A stretch of 64,000 bases of DNA from positions 186,001 to 250,000 of the forward strand of contig MU119256.1 in assembly GCA_014904845.1 (NCBI GenBank), written 5' to 3'. Below, in pieces: positions 54,035 to 64,000 of this stretch; positions within the stretch are counted from its first letter, which is position 1; each line of letters opens with the position of its first letter. The stretch comes from Acephala macrosclerotiorum (Eukaryota > Ascomycota > Leotiomycetes > Helotiales > Mollisiaceae). The notes under the pieces were generated by a model that saw only the letters and a list, made by a program, of their open reading frames with translations, was not told the origin of the DNA and searched no databases. Position numbers and translations under genes: made by a program.

Positions 54035-57000
54035 ATGGAAGGTCCTTCACGGAAGCGCTTTGCGCACGATCTCGAGGACACTTTACTATTTCCAACAAAA
54101 CGAAGAAAATTGAAATGGAGCTCCCAGGAGCATTTCGACGAACATACCGAAGACGAACTAGATAGCAGCGAATCGCAATCACTTAAACTCTCCTGGACAT
54201 CGTGGTCTCCGCTCACCAAACTTGATACCGATGAGGAAGATGATGACAAAGATGTCGATGACGAGGCCGGTGATTATGAGTTGGAGAATGTCAATATCGT
54301 CAAAACGACATCTTTCGTTTTCTCGCAGGCTTCTGAATATTATCCCAATGTCCTGCGGGAAATCAAAACTCCTGGTAGCCCGAGCCCGAGACGGAATCTT
54401 TACTCTCGAGACCTTAAGTTGTGGAAGGAGAAATTTGGAATAATAGCAAAGACAAATCTCCCGAAGCGCATCACGAGCTCGAGTTCATCTAACATCGGCA
54501 ATTTCCTTGACAGAAAGTTTTACAGTTCTGTGGACAATGACGGTAGTACGTTTTCCCCAGGCGATTTCGTGCTAACCGAAGGGCCTCTCTTCGCCAGAAT
54601 CATCTCTGTGTACCAGCAAAATGTAAGTCAATGTCCTTCCATTCCTGGGATATTTGAACTGATTGAAACCACTTGCGTAGTCAGATGGCGGGTACATTGC
54701 ACACTTGCAAATGTTTCAGCACGGGTCGGATATTCCCATATTGAAGCAGCTAGCTTCCCCGGTAGAGCTCTTCCATACCACCAAATGCACAGACATGCCT
54801 ATCGATTCGTTTGGAGGGAAGATCAAGGTCACTCGCGAGCCCGATTCCGAAGCCGCTGTGATTGTGGAGCAAAATTACGAGCTTGGGGAGTACTTCTATC
54901 GCCTATCCTACGATTCGGAGAAGCAGCGATTCCTTGATGTCCCCGACGTGGAGGGACAACCACAAGGCCCAGAATGTCCCTTCTGTATCCAGAACGACAA
55001 CAACAAAGACCGAGAGAAGCAGTGTGCTATTCTCGGCACCAAACACAAGATGGTTAAAAGCAAGATATTTCTCGAGGGAATTCGTCATGCAGGTACTGCC
55101 TACCGTGTACATGACTTCGTTTACATCTTCGAAGCGCTCGAGCCAAAGCAACCTTTCACTATTGGTCAGATTACCAGAATCTGTACCAAGCGCCGTCATT
55201 GGTTCTCTCCATCTAGAACCAAGAAAACGATCGACTACAGATGCATAAAGATTACCGTTGATATCTTTGAGCGGTACGACAAGTTGCTGAATGCTAGTTG
55301 GTTTTATGAATTCGAGGTACATGGCGGCAAGCACGCAGTGAGAGATGAGCGACGGTTGTATCGCACGAGGGCAGAGATGAAGATTACTCCAAATGAGCTA
55401 GAGGGTAAATGCTGGGTTCGGCCGTACGCAGACTTCGGTGGAATTCACGAACTTGATGCTTTCAAAGACAAGGCCAATCATTTCTGGGTGAAGGACCAGG
55501 TCAAGGAAGGTCTAGATCTAGAGAGTGAGATCGGATGCGGCGCACTAGTTCCTTTAGAGGAATTGGAGTTCTCCCACCAGACGAAGGAAGAGATGCAAAA
55601 CAAGAACAGACGCTTAGAGAACTTTCTCAAGCAGCCTGGAACGAAGCTTCGTGGACTAGTAGGATTCTTGTTCTAAGACCTCTGCCGATACTAACTCGCA
55701 CAGGACATATTCTCGGGCGCAGGCGGTCTTTCTTTGGGAATGCAATCGAGCGGTCTCGTCGACCCGGATACACTGCATGCAATCGAATTTGACGCGGCTG
55801 CTTGCAAGACGCATGCGACCAACTTCCCCAAATGTATCATGCACAACGCAGACGCCTGTGAGTTACTGGAACGTGCGGTACGACGTGAGAGAGGTGAAAA
55901 ATTGCAACCCCTGTACGACGAAGGCGGAGTCATCCCAGAATTGCCTCGTCCTGGCGAGGTCGATATCATCTTTGGAGGCCAGCCATGTGATCTCGACAAA
56001 GGCTGGCAACTGAAGACTGACATTCAGTAGGTCCACCTTGCCAAGGCTTCTCGACCATTAACCGTCACAAGAAGGCAGAGGATCCAAAGAACGCCCTTGT
56101 CGCGATGTACCTGGGCTATGTGGAGCTGTATCGACCTAAATACTTTCTGCTGGAGAATGTTAATGGGTTGCTTCATAACAAGGTAATTGACCAGTCGAAG
56201 CTCACCTCCCCAATTGATGAAGATGCTAACTGCTGCCAAACCAGCTTGGAGCGACAGAGGTTCTCGGCGGGGAGGGCAAAGCTATTTGTCTAGAAGGGGG
56301 TATCGAACAGGGCACCGTAAAGTAGAAGTTCTCTAACTTTCTCACTGAAATTCTTACTAACGTCTTGCAGACTGATTTTCCGCTGTCTCACGGGCCTGGG
56401 CTACCAAGTGCAGTTCGCTCTCTTGGAAGCTGCCGAATATAATGTCGCCTCAACGAGAAAAAGAGTGATCTTCTGGGCCTCGCTACCTGACCACCCCTTG
56501 CCGTTCTTCCCGCAAGCAACAAATATCCTCCCACGCAAAATCAGCAGAATAGGCGACAGTGCTCTGACTAATTGGTATCGGAATAATCGGTCAGCCCCAC
56601 ACGGTAAGCTCAAATTCTTAGAGCATTATTCCTCTTGATTCCGAGAATCTTGAATGTCCTAAGATTCCTAGAACATTCTCCTCTCAAAAATGCTTAAAAT
56701 ATGAATGCTAACTCTGAGATCATGGATACAGAAATGATTACAATGGGAGCTGCTATAACCGACCTTCCTCCTTTCGACTGGGAGAACTCCGTCGTGGAAG
56801 AAATGGAGGCGAGGCTGCGTCGTGACCACCGATCGATCCAGTCGTATCCAGTAGATATGGCGTCGAGATTTGTAGGCAAAGATCTCCAGCTATACCCATC
56901 AACCCGACCGCTCTCTGAATATCAACGCCGACTATGCAGAGACGAGGCGAGAGACGCTCCGCTTGGGAGACTGCGAAACCACGTAACAAATCGCTATCGA

Positions 57001-57441
57001 CAAGATCTTGTCGACCTAGTCAGCACAGTACCTGTGACGGAAACGAACAATCCAAATGGCAGAAAGACTTACCGCCGAATGGACATCGGGCTACCGTTGA
57101 CCACCTGCCTGACGACCGTTAGGCCCGATCAGAAGGCCGGTAATACAATTCACCCTACCCAACACCGAGTTATCAGTATCAGAGAGAGTGCACGCGCAAT
57201 GAGCTTTCCAGACTCTTTCTTCTTTAACTTGAATATTATCACGGCTGTTGATGCATACAAGCAAATAGGAAATGCAGTTCCACCAAACTTTGCGCATGCT
57301 TTAGCCAGCGAACTAGTCATTGCTCGAATGGAGAAGCATGAACGACAGAGTCTAATCACTGGACCGACTTTCACAGCCTCGAAGCCCAAGAACACAGGGA
57401 AGATAGTTGATTTCATCGATCTAACTGGGGACGATGATTGA
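54035..57441 (+). CDS. C5 cytosine DNA methyltransferase, RID/Masc1 or DIM-2 type
   Basis: Seven exons (54035-54622, 54681-55658, 55704-55977, 56031-56182, 56245-56321, 56371-56603, 56732-57441) give 1003 residues in one frame. Catalytic motifs appear in order: DIFSGAGGLSLG (motif I, AdoMet, from residue 523), GGPPCQGFS (motif IV, nucleophile C617), FLLENV (motif VI, E655), STRKRVIFWA (motif VIII, with Ser where Gln is usual), RVISIRESARAMSFPD (IX) and YKQIGNAVPP (X). The N-terminal 520 residues include a basic/acidic start (RKRFAHD, KRRKLKW) and a BAH-like region around VYIFEALEPKQPFTIGQITRI. Intron 3 (55978-56030) has a GC donor and splits motif IV. The single methyltransferase module at this size fits RID/Masc1-type proteins needed for RIP better than the longer DIM-2, but I cannot exclude DIM-2. 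Nuclear. Confidence 0.88.
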
Positions 57442-57718
57442 GAGATTGGGCGCTAATACGGCAAATACAGTTTGCAAAATGTTAAGGATTTTTGGAACCT
57501 CGAACATTGAAAAGAACATAGATAGCTAGTAGTGCTGCACGCAACAAACCAGACATTGAAAACCACGAGTTGCATTCCTTTCCTGCTGTCTCTGAGTCGT
57601 TCTCTGCTATCATACCGTAGTTGTTACGGGAGCAGGACCTGCATTAAGGTGCTCCTCAAACCCTAGGTACAGTCAGCGGCTGTTCCTCCAATATGTTCCG
57701 GGAGACCGAGACGTAGTC
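57442..57718. other. Convergent 3' region
   Basis: Between the methyltransferase and the hydrolase relic. Nothing coding. Confidence 0.45.
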
Positions 57719-58824
57719 TCAAGGACTATCACCAGACATTTTTGAAGACTTACATGTGATAGCTTGAATAAAGGCTTGCTTCTTGGCGAAAACTTCTGCC
57801 TCCGTCGTGAAAGCGCGTCTGCATGCGAAGCCATGATGGACATGACTGTACAGAGAGATTTGGTAGGGCTGACAGCTCGCTATGAGACCATTTTCGGCAC
57901 CGCGTCTCTCACCCGGTTGAACTCGATTATCGTTGTCACCATATGCAACGCTGAGAGGTGCTGAGATGTTTTCAAACATCTTGCGCGTAGCGTTGGTCGG
58001 ATGTGCTATGAAAGCTGCATCGAATTGACATTCTCCTTTCGTCATAAGGTTCAAGACCGGTACCCCACCGGCGCCTAGAAGATATCAACGCTGTGCTGAT
58101 TTTAAATCAAAAGAGCTAGGAGGTATAAGAGGTAGCCAAACCGCTTATACAACGCCATCTTGTAGGTAATCTTAGGAGATGGGGTGAATACAATAACCAA
58201 CACCACCGACCTTGTGGCAACCCTTTTCGGTCCGAAGCCAATGATCCGCACAGTCGAGCATCTGGTTTAAATCTTCTTCTGTGGGCTTCTTGAACTCGGG
58301 AATCTCGGAAGCTAGAAAGTCAGGTAAGTGGATGCAACATTCCGCTATTATTGGTGAACATACGACGCACATAAGGTTCCCCTTCTGCACGAACAATGCC
58401 TGTAGAGTTGATTATGTATGCTATGTAACCGGCCTTATATTAAGTTAGAAGAACTGGACAAGGTTCGAGACGGGCCAAGACTGACACCTGCGAATTGGTC
58501 TGCGCTGAGTGCGGTCAGTGATGATGCGGCGCAACAGAACGTGAAACTTACAGAACCCTGCTATTGTGCCAAATTCCCTTCGCATCTGTAAGGAAAATAA
58601 TGCCGGCTTTCCTGTTATAATTACCCCAAGGCATTGAGACATACCGAGGGTGGCCATCCTCGTCTGTGTCATCCACACCTCTTGGAACTCCTCTACAAAA
58701 GCACGAAATTAGAGAAACGACTTAGGCCACCGGCGCTAGTTGATTGTGAAATAACTCACTCGCATTGAAATCCGGAGAAGGCGCATGGTCCTGGTGTAGG
58801 GAACTTTTCGATATCTGCCTGCAT
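57719..58824 (-). pseudogene. Dienelactone hydrolase family relic
   Basis: The minus strand begins well at ATG 58824: MQADIEKFPTPGPCAFSGF, an intron, then EGVPRGVDDTDEDGHPRYVSMPWG, AGIIFLTDAKGIWHNSRVLADQFAGAGY. It later shows LPDFLASEIPEFKKPTEEDLNQMLD, KVGGVGYCI (where the nucleophile elbow GYCxGG should be), FDAAFIAHPTNA and PYQISLYSHVHHGFACR (the histidine loop), in the order of fungal dienelactone-hydrolase proteins. But the blocks cannot be joined by clean introns. The nucleophile region runs into HPIS-stop, and there are stops between the second and third blocks and before the AGGVPVL segment. Most likely a decayed gene. A poorly spliced functional gene is the alternative. Left neighbour is the DNA methyltransferase, convergent. 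Confidence 0.6.
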
Positions 58825-59340
58825 CTTGGAGTCTGTGAGGCTCGAGCGCGCGCTGTTTAGAAACACGATTCGAAAATTAAAATACAGGATAAAAGCAGCT
58901 GACGCAAGTCTGAAATGTTTACGTGCATCCTTTCATTGCCACTAAGCAACGCAAGGAGAGTTGGAGCATTCCTAAGTCAGTGATAGTTTGCATTCCAAGT
59001 GAGATCGCGTGAATGCGCGACATCTGGGGTAAATCTCGGATAGCCCGTCTAGGTAGTGACGTTCTATTTAGATCACTTGATTAGCACTGTAACTTGTGTG
59101 CGCTGTGCGAAAAAGTCAAGATGATGTGAGTAATAATGTGGTGGGTGGAACTGGAGACAGCGTCAGCATTTATTGAGCTATGCTAGTGTGACGCTAAACC
59201 TAAACAAGCCTGGTACGATATATCTTGATTTGACACTCGAGCATCACCGAACACCAAAAGTCACTTTCTGCATCGTCTTGCATCCACTTCACATCCGAAT
59301 ATGATAAATATCCTCATGATTTGCCTATCAGTCATTCGTG
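58825..59340. other. Divergent promoter region
   Basis: Between the hydrolase relic (minus) and the TAPT1-family gene (plus). No motif I would name. Confidence 0.45.
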
Positions 59341-62300
59341 ATGACCGTTGAGAGGGGGCCTTTGTACCAGGAGGGCGTGGACCCCAATGTGGCCTTACAT
59401 CTAGAGGAGAGAATGGAGCACGAAATTCGGTCAGACAGCCAAGCACCAGGGCGAAGCTATACACATGACATAGCAAATGGAACGGGAAATGGCTACTTGG
59501 CTGTTCAAGAACCAACTCAGCTTCCCTCGCCGTCACCGCCCCCTTCACCCCGAAGCGGCTCGCCGTCCATGGCTATCACGGATAATGCACCAGCAGAGTA
59601 CACTACTTCATTGTCCCCTTCACATGGACACAAGTTTTCAGAATCTCCTGAAAATGCTTCGGGTGTCTCGTTGGGAGGAGAAAAGGAAGGGGCTGTCCTC
59701 GCGTCACCGTTCCCCATTTCCAAGACATTTGACCCCGAAAAACTCGAGGACATCCTGGAAGAGAAAGTCAGAAAACCACGGAAGCTGTCGACAGCGAAGG
59801 CGAATGGAGAGGTCTTGAAACTATCTGCTTCTGAGATGGAGGAGTTAATGTCGCAACCAGAGTCGCTACCAGTAACCTCACCCGCCAAACTACCATCTGC
59901 GGCTCATCATCTGGGCCTGTCTCCGTCACCAATTATTGACAGGAGAAGCTCGGAGACCTCGCCATCCGAAGCTCATTTTGAGAGATCTCGCAAGATCAGC
60001 ACTCCAGAATTCGTGACACCCACAACAGAAGGGCTTGTGGATCGTCGAGCAAGAGCAGAGATCACGTCAAATCCTATGACCCGACGACCTGGAGCTTCCT
60101 CACGAGCAATTTCTAGTCCAGTCTCCTCAGGCTACCCACAAAGCTTTCATATAAGGCCAGCATCTGGTCAAGCATCACCTAAAAGGAAGCCAGTGCCACT
60201 GAGCTCTCGTCCAGAACCTTTAAATCTAAGTCACGTGTCGTCCAAGAATATGAGCAAGTCTTCAGGAGCAGACTTGCCATCGCCGATACCACAATCGATT
60301 CCTTTACCGCCAATGTCCATACCAACCTACCTACAACTTGAGTTGTCATCAACAAGACCTTCGCCATTGTACATATATCGATCAGCAGCGAGCGAATTCC
60401 CGTACGAGTCATCAAAAGTCAAATTTGAGCGTTTATTGAATTTCTTGTTTCTTCCGCCGCAGTTGGAGCAGGTTCTCTACTTTGGTACTTTAGCCTGCCT
60501 TGACGCGTGGTTGTACACTTTTACCATCTTGCCTCTTAGATTTTTGAAGGCGGCTTGGATTCTGATACAGTGGTGGGGCCAGGTTCTTGCAAAGGAGGCA
60601 CGCTTCATCATAGGGTTCATCTATCATGGTACGGGAAGGATGTGGCATCGTTCACGAGGAAGGCGAGAGAGCATGGATTCCATTGATCGTTCTCGGAGCG
60701 CCTCGAGAGCCAGTCGTCCATCCACTTCGACAGCTCCATCGTATCAATCTCAGTCTGGACGAATGCTTGACGTCCCGACATCAAATGGAACAGTTCAAAA
60801 TGGCAACATTGAACACTTGAAAGCCGAGATAGAGCGAAAAGCGAAGCCAACATGGGGTCGCAAACATCGAAGAACGAAGTCCCAACCATCCTCACTCTCC
60901 TCCTACCACAAAGCAGATCTCCTGCAAGGCGCTGTTATCATTTGCAGCTGCATGATCCTCATGAAGCTTGACGCCAGTAGAATGTATCACAGCATCAGAG
61001 GTCAAGCAGCCATCAAACTCTACGTAATCTTCAACGCCCTCGAAGTCTTCGACAAGCTCCTCGCGGCCCTAGGACAAGACATCCTCGAATGCCTCTTCTC
61101 CAACGAAACTCTCGAACGCGATGTTGATGGACGCTCCAAAATCCTCCGGCCCATGGGAATGTTTACCCTTGCCCTGATCTATAACGTCGTGCACGCCACA
61201 GCGTTATTCTACCAAGTCATCACTTTGAACGTCGCTGTCAACTCGTATTCCAACGCTCTCCTTACTCTTCTGATGTCCAATCAATTTGTGGAAGTCAAAG
61301 GCACGGTATTCAAGAAGATTGAGAAGGACAATCTGTTCCAACTCACCTGCGCAGATATCGTCGAACGGTTCCAGTTGTGGTTGATGTTGATGATTATTGC
61401 CTTACGCAATATTGTTGAGGTGGGTGGATTGAGTATGCTCGGTGGCGGACAGGGGGCGGATGGGGATTTGATGAGGGATGCTACTGCGCCGTCCCGAAGC
61501 AACTCGATCATGCCGAATAGCTTCACCATTTTACCAAGCTGGTCGGGAGAAGTTCTGTCACCTTTCTTGCTTGTGTTGGGGAGCGAGATGCTGGTTGATT
61601 GGATCAAACATGCGTACACGGCGAAATTCAATAACGTCAAGCCTGCAGTCTACAATCGCTACCTCGACGTTCTGGCAAAGGATTACTACACCAACGTACG
61701 TATCTTCTTTTCTCCAAAAGCGAGCTAGCTAACATCAACACAGGCATTCGTAAACCAAAACCTAGTAAAACGTCTCGGCCTCCCCGTCATCCCCCTCTCC
61801 TGCCTCTTCATCCGCTCCGCCTTCCAAACCTACCATATGTTCCTCGCCACACACCTCCCACCCCCCATTCCCCTGTCCTCCACAACCTCCTCTTCAACTT
61901 CTCTCTCGGAATCCTCTAGCCCCTCTACCACCGCCGCACTCGAACATTTCGACACCATTATCCGCCGCGCTTTGGGTCGATCGACGTTTGGATTTGGTCC
62001 TGGTACTGGAGGTGGAGAGGGGAATGGGTATTGGAGCTGGATGCCTGACACGGATTCGATTCTTGCAGCAACCACAATGCTGGTATTCTTCCTTGGCCTC
62101 TTCCTCGTTCTCCTCGCCTTAAAACTAGTCCTCGGCATGCTGCTCTTGAAATTCGCAAGGAATCGCTACAAATCGATGAAGAAACGGGAACACGAAGCTC
62201 AAAAACAATCAGCCCAGCCTGATGGACAAGCACAGCCTCCAAAAGAGAATTACAACACAGAAGGTCGCCGTCTCGGTTCCTGGGGCATGACAGAAACAGA

Positions 62301-62454
62301 CGAAGACAAAAAACGCTGGATCTACGATGATGATAAGGAGCATTTGAGGGGGATGAGGGAGAAAGAACAGAAGTGGAGGGAGAAGAGTGAGAGGATGGGA
62401 ATACAGGAGTTTGGGAAGATTAGTAGGTATGAGATGGTTAAGAGGATTTGGTGA
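59341..62454 (+). CDS. TAPT1/EMP65-family multi-pass ER membrane protein
   Basis: Exons 59341-61695 and 61744-62454 (48-bp intron) give 1021 residues. The first 325 residues are disordered and rich in Ser/Pro (PSPSPPPSPRSGSPS). Then comes the conserved core: SSKVKFERLLNFLFLPPQLEQVLYFG, several hydrophobic spans (CLDAWLYTFTILPL; ADLLQGAVIICSCMILM), YHSIRGQAAIKLYVIFNALEVFDKLLAALGQDI, then the NALLTLLMSNQFVEVKGTVFKK motif and DNLFQLTCADIVERFQLWLML. These are signatures of the TAPT1 (human), Emp65 (yeast) and POD1 (plant) family, ER proteins linked to membrane-protein quality control and cilia/pollen phenotypes. A basic, serine-rich insert (residues 440-510) splits the core. The C-terminus ends in a charged helical tail after a last TM. 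The frame is open from a GTG at 59338; ATG 59341 is the start. Confidence 0.9.
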
Positions 62455-63377
62455 GTGGAGTTGTAAATAGTCACTGTTGTGTACGGGGTAGAGAATGGGA
62501 AAGTGACATTTGCAGCGATTAAAGTTCGATGATGAGGCTGGTGATTTTCATGTTGAAATCTGAGTGTGGGGGAATACATCTGTCTGTCTGACAGATAATC
62601 ATCAGGGTATCAAAATGACCCAATTCAGACGAAATGAAAAGGGGCTGGTGAGGAAGGAGAAGCGATGGGCCTGCAAGTGCAAGTATCAAGAGGGAAGCCA
62701 TTTTCATCAGTAAAACAACCTCAAAGATGAGTACGAGATAGTCAAAACCCAAACTAAAAAATACAAACCCGATAAGAGAGTCTAAAAAGAAGGAATAGAA
62801 GTTAGGGAACTGACCAGAGTCCAGCTCACAAAACGACGTACAACCTCCGTATACATTCTAATAAGCAAATCAGCTATGCTCCTTTTATCGGGATGTCTGC
62901 CTCGTCTACACGACGAGATCAGACCCTTCCTACTTTCTTCGATCTTCGAGGGTCCTTTTTTGGTGTTACCTGGAGAGATGTGCTCCGATTATTAGCCAGT
63001 GTTATGTGAAGACACTTCAAAGTGAATGCAAATGATATTGTATACTACAAGCACAGAGGCTCAATTACAGACTTTTACAACACCCGATATGACGTAGTCC
63101 TTTGGCCGCCAACGCCACGCTAATGTCTTTTTGACTTTTCAATTAACGTCTTTGCTCCCAAATGCTTATGACGTGCGACAGCAAATGCAAAAGCAAACAG
63201 TCCAAGCTCTTCAATGCAAGTGCTCCAATGCATATGATGTGTAAATCCATTCCGACTCCAAAGTCACAACGACACCACTTGCCAAATTCGAATGCTCATA
63301 TCCCCCAACTCGCCAACTATGACAACATCTCCAAACCCAATATACACCAACTGCGCCAAATGATATTTGTCCAGGTC
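62455..63377. other. Intergenic 0.9 kb, no feature seen
   Basis: Convergent tails of the TAPT1-family gene and the peptidase gene. AT-rich with short frames only. Confidence 0.5.
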
Positions 63378-64000
63378 TCATTTCCTCGGCAGCTCCTTGA
63401 ACACCCGCCTAAATATCTCCCGACTTTTGTACAAGTTACTAATCCTCAATCTCTCATTGTCCAAGTGCGCCGAGTCACTTGCCTGACCACAAGGTAAGTG
63501 AGCTGCAGGAGCATTGAACTCCTTCTCCAAAAATCTGATACTTGGAATCGAGCCTCCTTCTCTAATGTACAATGGCTTTCGTCCCTTCTTCTGCGCTCCG
63601 TTTTTGGAACCATTCTCTGTTGGCGAGGTGGCCTCGAGGTCAAGAGGTGTGACAGCGATCGAGGTATGGTCAGCACCATTGGTGAGTGTCGTTGTGGTCG
63701 CTGGTGAAGGCTTCAAGCTTGGACTCATCAACAGTAGAGAGGAAAGCTTAGCTTGCTGCCTCAGTCTCGGTCCAGAGACACTGGAGCGGCGGATCTCTCC
63801 AATTGGTCCCCAAACATCCATGATGGCTGCTTCCAGAGTTTGGAAGATCTCATTGTCTGGATCTCCAAGCCAGGCATCAGCTTGATTGTCGATCGTGACT
63901 GTCAGATGATTGTGCGTATCAAGTTGAGCAAATGCGTCTTTGAGGAAAGCAGTAAGTGATTTGATCACATCATCGACTTCCTGATTGGGCACCAAACGCA
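63378..64000 (-). CDS. M20 metallopeptidase, Dug2-like, C-terminal part (runs off the window)
   Basis: The frame is open from the right edge to a stop at 63378, about 207 codons, so only the C-terminus is present. RLVPNQEVDDVIKSL opens the dimerisation-domain side. After a low-complexity Ser/Thr/Lys insert (ATTTTLTNGADH, KNGAQKKGRK), the frame resumes REGGSIPSIRFLEKEF, PAAHLPCGQASDSAHLDNERL and NLYKSREIFRRVF. The histidine in SDSAHLDNER is the terminal metal ligand of M20 peptidases. The wording of this block fits Dug2, the partner of Dug3 in cytosolic glutathione degradation, better than the carnosinase-like Dug1. The expected N-terminal WD40 region would lie outside the window, so the call is provisional. 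Confidence 0.8.
   Translation of the reverse strand, partial: RLVPNQEVDDVIKSLTAFLKDAFAQLDTHNHLTVTIDNQADAWLGDPDNEIFQTLEAAIMDVWGPIGEIRRSSVSGPRLRQQAKLSSLLLMSPSLKPSPATTTTLTNGADHTSIAVTPLDLEATSPTENGSKNGAQKKGRKPLYIREGGSIPSIRFLEKEFNAPAAHLPCGQASDSAHLDNERLRISNLYKSREIFRRVFKELPRK

Noticed and set aside
62846..62860. CCTCCGTATA near 62846 as a second copy of the MITE end
   Set aside because: Only a partial match of about nine bases, with no inverted partner nearby.
1..64000. CRISPR arrays, bacterial operons, rRNA or tRNA genes
   Set aside because: Introns and protein families show a fungal nuclear genome. I saw no repeat-spacer array, and no sequence I could fold by eye into a complete tRNA. A tRNA scan would be needed to exclude short RNA genes.

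Overview
The window is nuclear DNA of a filamentous ascomycete (Pezizomycotina). Genes carry one to six short GT-AG introns of about 45-140 bp with CTAAC/CTGAC-type branch sites. Zn2Cys6 regulators, MFS permeases and short-chain dehydrogenases are frequent, and one AT-rich block looks like repeat-induced point mutation (RIP). Some proteins suggest Leotiomycetes, but that is a guess. I rebuilt exon chains by reading splice sites and checking phase; nothing was compared with a database.

Layout. 1-10 kb: a 248-bp TIR element flanked by TA, two tandem C6 regulators, an MFS permease with an in-frame stop, and an intact allantoate/pantothenate-type permease. 10-16.4 kb: a putative amidoligase followed by a threonine-nucleophile asparaginase/isoaspartyl peptidase in the same orientation, then a tiny acidic protein with a 5'UTR intron. 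17-20 kb: a GT90/CAP10 glycosyltransferase and a cysteine-containing secreted protein with a KR processing site. 22.5-24.5 kb: an NTF2-like plus flavin monooxygenase fusion. 25.8-32.2 kb: an SDR gene split by a 5.28-kb LTR retrotransposon (136-bp LTRs, CACCT duplication, Copia-like half-tRNA primer site on the minus strand) whose core is hypermutated to almost pure A+T. 32.5-40 kb: a small secreted protein, a serine/threonine dehydratase-like PLP enzyme, a seven-exon C6 regulator and a second SDR. 41-48.4 kb: a disabled membrane-protein gene, a PPOX-FNR fusion flavoprotein, a pseudokinase and an HSL-type esterase. 49.7-53 kb: a Ser/Thr-rich secreted protein and an SMP-30-like gene with a lost splice acceptor. 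54-64 kb: a seven-exon C5 cytosine DNA methyltransferase of RID/Masc1 or DIM-2 type, a dienelactone-hydrolase relic, a TAPT1/EMP65-family membrane protein and, cut by the right edge, an M20 peptidase resembling Dug2.

Taken together, the window holds a transposon wrecked by cytosine-to-thymine mutation and a cytosine methyltransferase of the class that drives RIP. Around it are four other genes with visible disabling lesions, so the area looks like accessory sequence in slow decay interleaved with conserved housekeeping genes (methyltransferase, TAPT1, Dug2-like, GT90). The most unusual signal is that cytosines surviving in the hypermutated core lie mostly in CpG, while the LTRs, the leader and the split host gene are nearly untouched.
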